Assembly: GCA_002298915.1 (NCBI GenBank)
Contig: DBML01000008.1
Span: forward strand, 62,001-126,000
Length of the DNA: 64,000 bases
DNA from: Clostridium sp. UBA699
Lineage (GTDB): Bacteria; Bacillota; Clostridia; Clostridiales; Clostridiaceae
Direction of reading: 5' to 3'
Part shown: in pieces, positions 17,265 to 25,890 of the stretch
How the letters are laid out: every line of letters begins with the position of its first letter
Position numbering within the stretch: position 1 is the stretch's first letter
The notes under the pieces: model-generated
Databases searched by the model: none
What the model was told of the DNA's origin: nothing
Seen by the model: the letters and a program-made list of their open reading frames with translations, nothing else
Translations under genes and position numbers: made by a program

Positions 17265-18566
17265 TTAGAATACTGTCTGGGTGTCTACTGGTGTTTCAAG
17301 TGCTTTGAGCGCTTTTTCAACCAGATGATATCTCAGTTCATACTCATCTTTAGCATCCATTGCTGGATTTCCAAGAGGGTGAGGTATAGCGATTGTCGGT
17401 ACTATTCTGTTAGCACCAACAGTCAGAGATATTGGAACTATTGTACACATGTGGACTATTGGAAGTCCTGCTCTTTCGATTTCTTTAAGCATTGTTGCAC
17501 CGCAACGTGTACATGTTCCTCAAGTAGACGTCATTATAACTGCTGTTACGCCGTTTGCGATAAGGTCCTTAGCGATTTCTGCGCCGAATTTCTTCGATGA
17601 TGCAACCGCAGTTCCGTTACCGGTAGTTGAGTAGTAGAAGTTGTGAAGTGATCCTATCTTGCCTTCCTTCTCCATCTGTCTCAGAACATCAACAGGGATA
17701 ACTCTGTCTGAGTCTGTGTTGGCGTAAGTTGGGTCGTATCCGCCGTGAGCTGTCTCAGAGTTTGTCTCGTCAAGGTTGTTTATTCCTTCAATGCTGTATT
17801 TGCCATATTTTGAAGCGTTTGATGCTTCGATGTGGTCAGGATTTCCCTTAGGAACTATTCCGCCTGAAGTTACTATAGCAACCTTAGCTTTTGTTATATC
17901 AGCAACAGCTGGAGCAGCTGGTACTCTATCGAATACAGGCATCTTGAATTCTGTAACAAACGGCTCGCCTTTAAGCTTCTTGACAAGCATGTCTACAGCT
18001 CTCTTCGAGCCTCTTTCCTTAGCGAAGTAGTTCTTTCTGATTCCTCTTTCGATGAAGCCTTCTTCTTCAGGAGTTCCAAGCTCTTCACCCTTAGCCAGCT
18101 TTACTGCAAGGCTTGCTATCTTTGGAAGTGCATCCTTCATGCCTACTGCGCTGTTCTTTGTGCTGACGATATAGAGGCTCTTCTTGTAGATGTCTGCGCC
18201 TGGGTTTTCAATGTACATTGCTGTCATTGCAGGTATTCCAAGTACATCCTGAACTTCCTTTGCAATGTCTCCGCAAGCTACGCCGTATCTTCCAGCGTTG
18301 AAAGCAGGTCCTGCTATGAAGAGGTCTGGGCTGTATTTCTTGACCATCTCAAGTATTTCTTTTTTTGCTTCTTCAACATTTTCGTTGAAGTATGAGTCGC
18401 CGCAGATAACTGTTGCAACTATCTCAAGTCCTTCCTTCTTCAGGAGACCGTTTAGACCCATACCTGGACCTACAACACCTTCTCTGACCTCTGGCTTAAA
18501 GTCCGCTTTTTCTTCGCCGCCGATACCGGCATAGAATTGATTTATATAATGTACAACCTTAATCAA
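17265..18566 (-). CDS. grdB: Glycine reductase complex B, selenoprotein subunit (contains Sec)
   Basis: 433 residues when the in-frame UGA at 17520-17522 is read as selenocysteine (Sec349). GrdB holds the substrate-activating selenol of protein B: it accepts glycine bound to GrdE as a Schiff base and passes a carboxymethyl group to the Sec of GrdA. The context TST-Sec-GTCTRCGAT is the family motif. A conventional reading would split it into a 348-residue protein and a fragment starting at 17492. A GTTGC/GCAAC hairpin lies 13 nt after the UGA, a fitting SECIS. It follows grdA after 36 bp. Confidence 0.98.
17494..17506 (-). other. Candidate SECIS hairpin of grdB
   Basis: Stem GTTGC/GCAAC with loop GGT begins 13 nt downstream of the Sec UGA. 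Bacterial SECIS elements are coding-region hairpins at about this distance with a G/U-bearing apical loop that binds SelB. Confidence 0.55.
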
Positions 18567-18602
18567 TTAATTTCCCTCCTTTTAGGAATTTGGTCATTTG
18601 GA

Positions 18603-19067
18603 TTAGTATTTTGAGAATTCTTTCCTTATCTTGCTAACCTCTTCGATGATGGCATCTACGTCGAGAACCATTTCCATCATGCCGCACTGCTCGTCGTATA
18701 CTGCTGGGTCGCATTCATCCTTTATTTCAGGCTCTACGACATGGTAAACAGCTAATCCTAATGCAACTCCTGCCAAAGGACCTGCGAAAGTAGGGTCTCC
18801 TGCAGCAACAGTTTCAGCTGAGAGTCCTGAAGCCTCTGCTTCTGCTCCGCCTATAACTACAACGATATTTTCAGCACCGTGTTTATCAGTTAAGTCTTTT
18901 ATTCTCTGTTGGATCTCCAGATCCATAGCTCCTGCGGCTGTTCAAACAAAGCATTCTGTAGATGCGAAAATAACCTCTGCTCCTGCACTTTTTACACATT
19001 CTTCAATCGCTGGTCCTGGTATACCGTCTCTGTCACCAACAGCGATAACTTTTTTTCCTTTTAACAT
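18603..19067 (-). CDS. grdA: Glycine/sarcosine/betaine reductase selenoprotein A (contains Sec)
   Basis: 154 residues when UGA at 18942-18944 is read as selenocysteine (Sec42). The N-terminus MLKGKKVIAVGDRDGIPGP and the redox motif CFV-Sec-TAAGAMDLE are unmistakable. GrdA is the small carrier that takes the carboxymethyl group from protein B as a selenoether, hands it to protein C, and is then re-reduced by thioredoxin at its Cys-x-x-Sec pair (Cys39/Sec42). The ATG follows AAGGAGG. A hairpin TGGATC/GATCCA lies 16 nt past the UGA. Ignoring the UGA would leave only a 107-residue fragment from an internal Met. Confidence 0.99.
18910..18925 (-). other. Candidate SECIS hairpin of grdA
   Basis: A 6-bp perfect stem TGGATC/GATCCA with loop TGGA starts 16 nt after the Sec codon of grdA, within the coding sequence, the distance expected for SelB binding. 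Confidence 0.6.
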
Positions 19068-19103
19068 TATGGTTTCCTCCTTATTATCAGATCGAGTTTA
19101 TAC

Positions 19104-20390
19104 TTAGAATCCTTTAGCGCTCATGTAATTGAATCCAACTTCGCTTGTAGCTCCAGTTATTACCTGAAGTTCTGCTTCGATAGATCCATCTTCTCTTAAG
19201 CTTCCTACGTGTCCGCCTGCAATTACGTTTGCAGCGTCGATATGGCCTATTATTTTCTTCATTGGAGGCAGTACAACAACTTCGTTTGCGTTTCCGCCTG
19301 TTACTACTGCATCTGCAAGTGGAGTTGAGTCAGCCAATGACTGTGAAGCTCCGTCCTGTCCTGCATACTCGTCAGTTATAAGAACTGTCTTTATGCCCAT
19401 GTCTGTGATCTTGTTGCAGTTCATTACGAGGTCGGCATCAGGGTTTCCGAAACCTTCTTCGGATATGATTACTGCATCTGCTCCAAGGAAGTGAACCAAT
19501 TTAGCAGTCATGTTTGATGATCTTTCCTTGTCTGCAAGGTATACGTTCTCGTTTGTGACTACGCAACCCAGGAAGTTGATGTCTTTTCCGTGTCTTTCGT
19601 ATAAGTCATCAATTACCGGATGGTTCATGTGAACGTAGGTTGGGTTCTTGTCGCATGCTGAAACGCAGTTTCCGCTTACAACAGCTCCGTCGAACATCTC
19701 TGTAGGGTAAAGGAATGTAGGGATTATCTTCTTTCCGTCTACTCCGTAAACATATGTGTCGTGAAGCAGTCCCTGTGTCTGTATCATGTACACGTACACA
19801 ACCTTTGGAAGTTCAGGGTACTGTTTAGCCTGCTCCAGTATTGGCAAAGTCTCGTATACTTTGACTTCGTCAGGAGTCACGTCCATTGCTGCTTTTCCAA
19901 GGTAAGTGGCAGCTTTGAATCCTACCATTCTGACAGCATCCTCGTGGTCATACTGGTTGATGCCCTCTTTGTGCTCGCAGATTATGACAAGGTTGTTAGT
20001 CTTTGAGAATGGAGTGTACTTCGCTCCTTCTCCGCTCATGTCTACGATTCCTTCCTGGAATCCGACAATGCTTCCTGTAGTGACAACAGCAGCGCCTTTA
20101 AGCACGTGCGTTCTGCCTGAACCAACCTGCTCAACGTTAGCTATGAAGCCAGGGAATATTCCACCCTTTCCTTCAACCTTTACTCTTGGCTCGATAACGT
20201 CTTTTACTGGTATTATTCTAGTCTCGTCACCAGGTCTGGCGATTTCAAAATCGATGCTCGTAAGTCTCTCGTCTCCAGAAACTTCTTTTAACAATTCTTC
20301 TTTGTTTACGAAAAGGACTCCGTTTTCAACCTTAGTTGCAGCTCCAAACTGAACATCCTTTACGTAAATTTTACCAACTTCTAAACGCAA
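19104..20390 (-). CDS. grdE: Glycine reductase complex B, proprotein GrdE (alpha and beta subunits)
   Basis: 428 residues from a TTG start at 20390, 5 nt after GGAGGTGA, giving the family N-terminus MRLEVGKIYVKDVQFG; the longer ATG frame at 20462 is rejected. GrdE is made as a proprotein that cleaves itself before a Cys to give two subunits, the C-terminal one carrying an N-terminal pyruvoyl or related carbonyl that binds glycine as a Schiff base. The cleavage region SGNCVSACDKNP puts that Cys at position 242, matching the site known for this family. It lies between trxA and grdA. Confidence 0.97.
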   Translation of the reverse strand: MRLEVGKIYVKDVQFGAATKVENGVLFVNKEELLKEVSGDERLTSIDFEIARPGDETRIIPVKDVIEPRVKVEGKGGIFPGFIANVEQVGSGRTHVLKGAAVVTTGSIVGFQEGIVDMSGEGAKYTPFSKTNNLVIICEHKEGINQYDHEDAVRMVGFKAATYLGKAAMDVTPDEVKVYETLPILEQAKQYPELPKVVYVYMIQTQGLLHDTYVYGVDGKKIIPTFLYPTEMFDGAVVSGNCVSACDKNPTYVHMNHPVIDDLYERHGKDINFLGCVVTNENVYLADKERSSNMTAKLVHFLGADAVIISEEGFGNPDADLVMNCNKITDMGIKTVLITDEYAGQDGASQSLADSTPLADAVVTGGNANEVVVLPPMKKIIGHIDAANVIAGGHVGSLREDGSIEAELQVITGATSEVGFNYMSAKGF

Positions 20391-20476
20391 AACATTCACC
20401 TCCATAATATTTAAACCGGGGAAAAGCCCGGGAAGACTCCTGAGCCATCCCCCTGATTTCACAAAATTGTTTTAGA

Positions 20477-20809
20477 CTAGAGTGTTTCGTAGTAAGCTTT
20501 GATGAATCCTTCGATGTCATCAAGTGATGTGATTTTGTCTGCTGTTATTGTGCTTACAGCTTCTCCGTTTTTGTATATTTTCATTGTTGGGAGTCCAAGC
20601 ACCTTCTGTGCTATAGCAAGCCTTCTCTGTCCTGATGTGTTGAGGCTTGCGAACTTTATCTTGTCGCTGTATTTGTGCTCGAGGTCGTGCACTCCAGGCA
20701 TGAGCTGGATGCAGATTTCGCATTTGTCGCCCCAGAAGTCTACGAATACAGGCTTTTCAGTATAGTTCGTTATTTCTTCATCCCAAGTGTCTTTAGTTAA
20801 CTCTATCAT
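20477..20809 (-). CDS. trxA: Thioredoxin of the glycine reductase system
   Basis: 110 residues with a thioredoxin fold: VFVDFWGDKCEICIQLMP holds the redox pair, followed by the cis-Pro segment LGLPTMKIYKNGE. The active site reads CEIC instead of the usual WCGPC, as in the divergent thioredoxins of grd operons. It probably reduces the GrdA Cys-Sec bond using electrons from TrxB, encoded just upstream. Confidence 0.95.
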   Translation of the reverse strand: MIELTKDTWDEEITNYTEKPVFVDFWGDKCEICIQLMPGVHDLEHKYSDKIKFASLNTSGQRRLAIAQKVLGLPTMKIYKNGEAVSTITADKITSLDDIEGFIKAYYETL

Positions 20810-20876
20810 ATCTACACTCTCCTTAAATTTGTTTATATTTATATCAGAGGCCTTTTGGCTCCTGATAAATGGCTTT

Positions 20877-21800
20877 TTATTTGCAGCTTTCGATGTAGTG
20901 CTCTGCTATTGTTGATGCTATGGCACCGTCAGCAGCAGCAGTTATTACCTGCCTTAGGGATTTCACTCTTATGTCTCCCGCTGCGAATACTCCAGGTATG
21001 TTTGTCCTCATGTCGTCGTCTGTGATGATGTATTTCGAATCATCCATAGCAACCTGGCCTTCGAACAGGCTTGATATTGGGTCGTAACCTACGAATACGA
21101 AGCAGCCGTCAACCTTCAGCACCGATGTTTCGTTTGTGAACTTGTTCCTTACAACAAGGCCTTCCATGATCTCGTCTCCGAGAGCTTCATCAACATAGCT
21201 ATCCCATATGAAGCTTATCTTAGGGTTTGCGAAAGCTTTTTCCTGAAGTGACTTTGCGGCCCTGAGAGCGTCCCTTCTGTGGATTACTGTTACGTGCTCA
21301 GCGAACTTTGTGAGGTAGATCGCTTCTGTTATAGCTGAGTCTCCTCCGCCGATAACCGCTACGTCAAGGTCTGTGAAGAAGTCAGCATCGCAGGTTGCGC
21401 AGTAGGATACTCCCTTTCCTCTGAGTTCAAGCTCGTTTTTGAAGCCTGAAAGCCTTGGGTTAGCTCCTGTAGCTATTATTATTGTCTTTGCCTCGTAAGT
21501 CTCTTTCTTGCCTGTTACGACTTTGACATCGCCTTCAAGCTTTACTTCAACCACTTCGTCTTTTGCGAACTTGCAGCCGAACTCCTCAGCCTGTTTTCTC
21601 ATTCTTTCGCTCAGGGTTGTTCCTGTGCAGTCTTCTATTGATCCAGGGTAGTTTTCAAGCTCGTCAGTTGTTGTAGCCTGTCCGCCGTATTTCGCCCTCT
21701 CTAAAAGAAGTACGTCCATTCTTGATCTTGCTGCGTAAAGTCCGGCAGACAGTCCTGCAGGGCCTCCGCCGATTATGATAGTGTCATATAAATGTGCCAT
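20877..21800 (-). CDS. trxB: Thioredoxin reductase of the glycine reductase system
   Basis: 307 residues, normal for low-molecular-weight TrxR. FAD-binding GGGPAGLSAGLYAARS is at the N-terminus, the redox pair is in YCATCDAD, the NAD(P)H-binding segment VIGGGDSAITEA follows, and the C-terminal FAD site is GVFAAGDIRVKSLRQVITAAADGA. It feeds electrons from NAD(P)H to the thioredoxin and so to glycine reductase. It lies 36 bp after grdX. Confidence 0.97.
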   Translation of the reverse strand: MAHLYDTIIIGGGPAGLSAGLYAARSRMDVLLLERAKYGGQATTTDELENYPGSIEDCTGTTLSERMRKQAEEFGCKFAKDEVVEVKLEGDVKVVTGKKETYEAKTIIIATGANPRLSGFKNELELRGKGVSYCATCDADFFTDLDVAVIGGGDSAITEAIYLTKFAEHVTVIHRRDALRAAKSLQEKAFANPKISFIWDSYVDEALGDEIMEGLVVRNKFTNETSVLKVDGCFVFVGYDPISSLFEGQVAMDDSKYIITDDDMRTNIPGVFAAGDIRVKSLRQVITAAADGAIASTIAEHYIESCK

Positions 21801-21835
21801 TGATACATTCCTCCCGAAAATTTAAATTAACCTCA

Positions 21836-22210
21836 TCATGAAATTGCATGATATATTAGGTCGAAATCGATAAGTTGAAAATCCTCTAAGATCTTTTCTG
21901 TCCAGACCGGTATCCCGAAATTCATCAGGAATTTTTCCAGGGTATGGATAGCTTCCTCGATATAATGAAGGGACTGGATATCCACTTCCTTGCCGGCTTC
22001 CCCCGTTATGACAACTGTCCTGTAGGGTGTCTGGTTCGGCTTTATGCTGCTCATTATTGGATGCGTAAGCAACCTATGTCCTGCGTGAATGTAGTCTCTA
22101 GCTTTTTGGTACACCTCCATTGTAGAGCCATCCACAAACTCTACGTGACATTTTTTCTCAAGTTCAACCTTGCTCATTGGATTGTTAGTCACTACGATTA
22201 TGGTTTTCAT
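21836..22210 (-). CDS. grdX: GrdX protein
   Basis: 124 residues. The N-terminus MKTIIVVTNNPMSKVE and the segment HAGHRLLTHPIMSSIKPNQTP are typical of GrdX, a small protein of unknown biochemical role found as the first gene of glycine reductase operons. There is no signal peptide or metal motif. It is the first cistron after the tandem glycine riboswitch and terminator, so the whole operon depends on read-through into it. Confidence 0.93.
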   Translation of the reverse strand: MKTIIVVTNNPMSKVELEKKCHVEFVDGSTMEVYQKARDYIHAGHRLLTHPIMSSIKPNQTPYRTVVITGEAGKEVDIQSLHYIEEAIHTLEKFLMNFGIPVWTEKILEDFQLIDFDLIYHAIS

Positions 22211-22236
22211 CTCATTCTCCTAAATAAATAAAAATT

Positions 22237-22290
22237 AACAAACAAAAAAAGACATAAGTAAACGCTCGCTCCACTGCATTTACCCTGTCT
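22237..22290 (-). terminator. Riboswitch-controlled terminator before grdX
   Basis: AAAGACA..GTAAA pairs with TTTAC..TGTCTTT around a 16-nt loop, followed on the minus strand by a T-run, 30-40 nt before the grdX ribosome site. It overlaps the 3' edge of the second glycine aptamer, so ligand binding can compete with its folding. Confidence 0.75.
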
Positions 22291-22505
22291 TTATACCTGA
22301 GAGAATTACTCCTTCGGTGCTTTTCGCTTTCCAGAGTCGTGTCAATTCTCGGTCCTTTTGCCTGAGAGCTTCAGATTGTCTTGGAGTGACAACCCTTACT
22401 CCTTCGGCTATCCATTTAAGGATACCATGGTTATTTGAACCACAGCTGAGCATCGTAACCAGTATTTTACTTTGTTAAGATTTTGCTCAATCTCCCGGGA
22501 ATCTC
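22270..22505 (-). promoter_or_regulatory. Tandem glycine riboswitch (gcvT type)
   Basis: Two aptamers are visible on the minus strand: a CGGGAGATTGAGC segment with GCCGAAGGAGTAAGG, then a second copy with CACCGAAGGAGTAATTCTCTCAGG. The repeated CCGAAGGAGTAA is the gcvT signature and the pair forms the cooperative tandem glycine sensor. It precedes the glycine reductase operon and ends in a terminator, so glycine most likely switches the operon on by preventing termination. Outer limits are approximate. Confidence 0.92.
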
Positions 22506-22542
22506 ATCCACCAATATTCATTTTTAAACATCTTACAGTCAC

Positions 22543-22548
22543 ATTATA
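22543..22548 (-). promoter_or_regulatory. -10 box of the grd operon promoter
   Basis: TATAAT on the minus strand, about 40 bp before the first riboswitch aptamer. The -35 at 17 bp spacing is weak. Confidence 0.45.
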
Positions 22549-22667
22549 GTACAAAACCTTAAAATAATCTATAATTATTGCAATGTAAACCTATTCATTT
22601 TCGTGATAGCGCCTATTATTTTTTTAAATTCTGAATTTCACGCCAATAATATTGTTACACAATTAAC

Positions 22668-22691
22668 AAACCCGGTGTCTCCACCGGGTCT
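22668..22691 (-). terminator. Terminator of degV
   Basis: A perfect ACCCGGTG/CACCGGGT stem with a 4-nt loop is followed by TTGTTAATTG, about 30 bp after the degV stop on the minus strand. Confidence 0.65.
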
Positions 22692-22722
22692 CAGCATCTT
22701 TTTTTACATTTATATATACTTA

Positions 22723-23562
22723 TCAGAAATTTTCGACGAAGAAGACGCCGCATGCTCCCGGGCCTGCATGTACGCCCACAACGCACCCTACCTCGCATTC
22801 GAAAAAGTCCACTCCGCACTCCAGAAGGTTCCCTCTCAGCGCAGGAAGCGCCTCCCTGCTCTCCACATTCACAAGAACCAAGGGTTCGCCGCTTTTTATT
22901 GCGAGCTTCTCGATGTAGCTCGTTACGTACTTAACCGCCTTCTTGTTGCCTCTTGCTTTGTCCAGCAGCTTCATCTCGCCGTCTCCCACTTCCATGATAA
23001 GCTTGATGCCCAGCATGTTTCCTACCATTCCGACTGCTCTTGGAAGCCTGCCTCCCTTTACGAGGTTTTCCAGGCTGTCGAAGATGAGCGCGCTCTTGAC
23101 ATGCGGCAGTATCTCCCGGACCCCCTCAGTGATTTCCTCAGCTGTTTTTCCATCATCCCTGAGCCTGCAGGCCTTTAGGACGAGCAGGCCCAGACCCGAG
23201 GTAACATTCCGGCTGTCAATTATATGGATGTCCTCTGAGCCTAGTATATCCTTCGCAATGCTCGCAGACTGGTAGACTCCGCTCATCTTCGATGAAATAT
23301 GTACTGATACAATCTTGTATCCTTCGCCAAGATATTTCCTGTAGGTGTCCATGAAGGTCTTTGGGTTGACCTGGGAGGTAGTGGGGAACTCATCCGAATT
23401 ATCCATCATTTCCAAAAGCTCGGCCAGCTTTATGTCTATACCGTCACGATATGACTTTCCGCCCATGTTCACCGTGAGCGGAAGCACCTCGATGCCGTGC
23501 TTCTCAACGAGATAGCCTGGCAGGTCCGCCGTACTGTCTGTTATAATCTTAATTTTTTCCAT
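22723..23562 (-). CDS. DegV family fatty-acid-binding protein
   Basis: 279 residues, family length. DegV/FakB proteins bind a fatty acid in a two-domain fold and present it to a kinase for phosphorylation. Seen: IITDSTADLPGYLVEKHGI at the start, TTSQVNPKTFMDTY with the ligand-contacting Ser/Thr segment, and SGLGLLVLKACRL. The ATG follows TAGGAG. No fakA gene lies in the window. It shares its direction with trmL, 10 bp upstream. Confidence 0.93.
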   Translation of the reverse strand: MEKIKIITDSTADLPGYLVEKHGIEVLPLTVNMGGKSYRDGIDIKLAELLEMMDNSDEFPTTSQVNPKTFMDTYRKYLGEGYKIVSVHISSKMSGVYQSASIAKDILGSEDIHIIDSRNVTSGLGLLVLKACRLRDDGKTAEEITEGVREILPHVKSALIFDSLENLVKGGRLPRAVGMVGNMLGIKLIMEVGDGEMKLLDKARGNKKAVKYVTSYIEKLAIKSGEPLVLVNVESREALPALRGNLLECGVDFFECEVGCVVGVHAGPGACGVFFVENF

Positions 23563-23572
23563 CGTTGCTCTC

Positions 23573-24040
23573 CTATTTCATATTCGGAAAACCGAGCTGC
23601 CTTAAAGCTTCGTATGAAACTATGGCGACAGTGTTCGCAAGGTTAAGTGATCTTGTGCTGCTCTTCACCATGGGCACCCTGATCAATTTGTCCGGGTAGC
23701 TTTCCTTTATCTGCTCCGGAAGGCCTTTGGATTCCCTTCCGAAAACAATGAAATCCCCCTGCTTGTACTGGACATCAGCATAGCTGCTGGTCGCGTGGGT
23801 TGAAGAGAAATAGAAATTCGCATCCTTGTGCTTCTCCACTAGTTCCTCAAATGAATCGTATAGGTGAAGGTCGAGGTATGGCCAGTAGTCAAGGCCGGCT
23901 CTCCTTACCTGCTTCTCGTCTATGCTGAAGCCAAGAGGCTTTATCAGGTGAAGGCTGCTGTCTGTCAGCACGCAGGTCCTCGCTATGTTTCCTGTGTTTT
24001 GTGGTATTTCGGGCTGAAACAATACTATATTTAAATTCAA
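23573..24040 (-). CDS. trmL: tRNA (cytidine/uridine-34-2'-O)-methyltransferase TrmL
   Basis: 155 residues from a TTG start 7 nt after GGAGG. A SPOUT methyltransferase that methylates the wobble 2'-O of tRNA-Leu. Visible: VLFQPEIPQNTGNIART, the SAM-knot segments FGRESKGLPEQI and RVPMVKSSTRSLNLANTVAI. A tRNA-Leu gene, of the isoacceptor class it modifies in known bacteria, lies just upstream on the same strand. Confidence 0.95.
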   Translation of the reverse strand: MNLNIVLFQPEIPQNTGNIARTCVLTDSSLHLIKPLGFSIDEKQVRRAGLDYWPYLDLHLYDSFEELVEKHKDANFYFSSTHATSSYADVQYKQGDFIVFGRESKGLPEQIKESYPDKLIRVPMVKSSTRSLNLANTVAIVSYEALRQLGFPNMK

Positions 24041-24104
24041 GTTGATTCCTCCATATAATTTGCTTACAAAAATATGTTACCTCAGTATAACCTCAAGGTC
24101 AACA

Positions 24105-24152
24105 AAAAAACACCTGCAACCTTTGATTGACCAATAGGCATGAGGTGTTTTG
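24105..24152 (-). terminator. Terminator after tRNA-Leu
   Basis: AAAACACCT pairs with AGGTGTTTT across a long loop and is followed on the minus strand by a T-run. It starts about 13 bp beyond the tRNA CCA end. Confidence 0.65.
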
Positions 24153-24164
24153 ATTTATTGATGT

Positions 24165-24247
24165 TGGTGCGGAAGATGGGACTTGAACCCACACGTTAAA
24201 ACACACGCTTCTGAGACGTGCCTGTCTGCCAGTTCCAGCACTTCCGC
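24165..24247 (-). tRNA. tRNA-Leu (anticodon CAG)
   Basis: 83 nt on the minus strand, from GCGGAAG to CTTCCGC plus encoded ACCA. A class II tRNA with a long variable arm, T-arm GGTTCAAGTCC and anticodon loop CTCAGAA giving CAG, which reads the CUG leucine codon. Confidence 0.95.
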
Positions 24248-24335
24248 ATTTTGTACCACAACCATCACTATGTGTTGTGCACAAAAAATATTATACAACG
24301 TATCCCTGCAAATTGCAAGCAAATTGTTGAATTAA

Positions 24336-25832
24336 TTAGAGCGTCCCGCCCGGATTAGCTGTTCCAGCGTTGTCGACCGCCGCTGTGCCCGCTGTCCCTG
24401 ATGGGTTTGCAGCTGTTCCTTGAGTTGACGGTGTGCCGGCAGGTGTAGTGCCAGGCGCAGCCATGGTCCCTCTCTTTACCACCCCGTTGACAACTTTGTA
24501 GGTGTCGTTCGATATGGTTGACTGGCTGACCTGTTTCCCGTTTGTGAAGACGGTCCTGTAAACCCTGACCTTGTAACCTGTGTGAGCAGGCGTCTGCGTT
24601 ACAGTTGTCCCAGTGAGAAGCGTCGCGTCGTCTATATAGGTAGTGGTCGGCTGTATGGTTTCGTATATCTCGTTTGTTATCTTGCAGGTTGTGGCTGTAA
24701 GGGACTTGTCGGAGTATATCGAAAAAGATACATAGCCTCCGCCAGTCGTGCCAACAATGTATAGAGGGTACGAGTAGGAGTTTGTAAACTTGAAGTCTAT
24801 GTTGCCGTAGTCGACGGTTGCATCCTGACCCTTTGGAACGTAAGCCGAAGGGAACGTATGGTGCGTTCTCTCTGTTATTTTCAAGTCCCCAAGAAGGCAT
24901 GCGTTGTACAGGGTTGATGACACCTGGCATATACCACCGCCGAGCCCCGAGTCCACCTTGTTTCCTATGATTACAGGCGCTTCCTGGTAGCCTCTTGCCA
25001 CCGTCCTCTCGCCGACTGTGCCGTTGAAGCTGAAGGTTTCGCCAGGCATGAGAAGCGTACCGTTTATGCTTTTTGTTGCTGTGACAATGTTGTTAGCTCG
25101 CGCAGGCGAAGATATCGAACCGTAATTTGTGCTGTAGGTTGCGATTTTCGCATTAACGTTCTTAAGGCTTTCCGCAGTCACGGACGCCTTCGCTGTGCTG
25201 ACCGATGCAGAAACGTTCGTGTCCGCCCCAAGCTTCCCGTCTATTTTTGACAGAAGCTCCTTCTTGAGCGCTTCGCTGTCGAGCTTTTTCCCGTCCCGCT
25301 CAGGAGTGATTTTGTAGCCTGAGTTGACATCTATTTTTGCATCGACTGCGTCAACATTGACTGCTGCTTCGATTGAGGCTATGAAATCGCCAACCGCCTT
25401 CTCACTGTATTCGAGCTTCATCTCAATGTTCTTGTCCTTGACGAATTTTATCGTGTTGAACTTGCTAAAAAGCGATAGGTCTTTCCCGTAGGAATAAGCC
25501 TCCTCCACCGCCGAATCGATGTCGTAGGAAGGGTTCAGCTTGGAATAGGCGATTGAATACGTCTTCCCCTCTGCGGTTACATTTATTTTTTTATCCGAAA
25601 TCACGCTGCCGTGTTCCTTTGCCAGCGCTTCCTTTGCCTGTTCTCTGGTCATCCCTGAAAGATCTGTTCCGTCAACAGCAACTCCAGGATAAATCAAGTC
25701 GTCCCAGCCTTTCACTGTATTGTTTTCGAACGCTGCTAGAGCGACAAATACTATGAAAAACGCCGATATGGCTGCCACAGCCCTTCTCTTCAGGTTTCTT
25801 GCTCTAGAATTCCTCTTCTTCTTGCGGCCCAT
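24336..25832 (-). CDS. VanW family, peptidoglycan-binding membrane-anchored protein
   Basis: 498 residues from ATG 25832, 7 nt after GGAGG. A basic N-terminus (MGRKKKRNSRARNLKRR) leads into one membrane segment (about residues 18-37), then an extracellular putative peptidoglycan-binding domain (about 45-215, with GVAVDGTDLSGMTREQAKEAL), then the VanW domain (about 235-365: GETFSFNGTVGERT, GGGICQVSSTLYNACL, ERTHHTFPSAYVPKG). The tail is Thr/Gly/Pro/Ala-rich low complexity and probably disordered in the wall. The family is linked to glycopeptide resistance clusters by name only; housekeeping members like this have no known activity. Confidence 0.92.
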   Translation of the reverse strand: MGRKKKRNSRARNLKRRAVAAISAFFIVFVALAAFENNTVKGWDDLIYPGVAVDGTDLSGMTREQAKEALAKEHGSVISDKKINVTAEGKTYSIAYSKLNPSYDIDSAVEEAYSYGKDLSLFSKFNTIKFVKDKNIEMKLEYSEKAVGDFIASIEAAVNVDAVDAKIDVNSGYKITPERDGKKLDSEALKKELLSKIDGKLGADTNVSASVSTAKASVTAESLKNVNAKIATYSTNYGSISSPARANNIVTATKSINGTLLMPGETFSFNGTVGERTVARGYQEAPVIIGNKVDSGLGGGICQVSSTLYNACLLGDLKITERTHHTFPSAYVPKGQDATVDYGNIDFKFTNSYSYPLYIVGTTGGGYVSFSIYSDKSLTATTCKITNEIYETIQPTTTYIDDATLLTGTTVTQTPAHTGYKVRVYRTVFTNGKQVSQSTISNDTYKVVNGVVKRGTMAAPGTTPAGTPSTQGTAANPSGTAGTAAVDNAGTANPGGTL

Positions 25833-25890
25833 CGGACAACCTCCTCTCAAAAAAATCTCAATATAAGAATATATTATACTACAAAACTAC

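Noticed and set aside
17492..18566. grdB as two broken ORFs (pseudogene)
   Set aside because: The break is a UGA in the known Sec motif, and both halves match the family.
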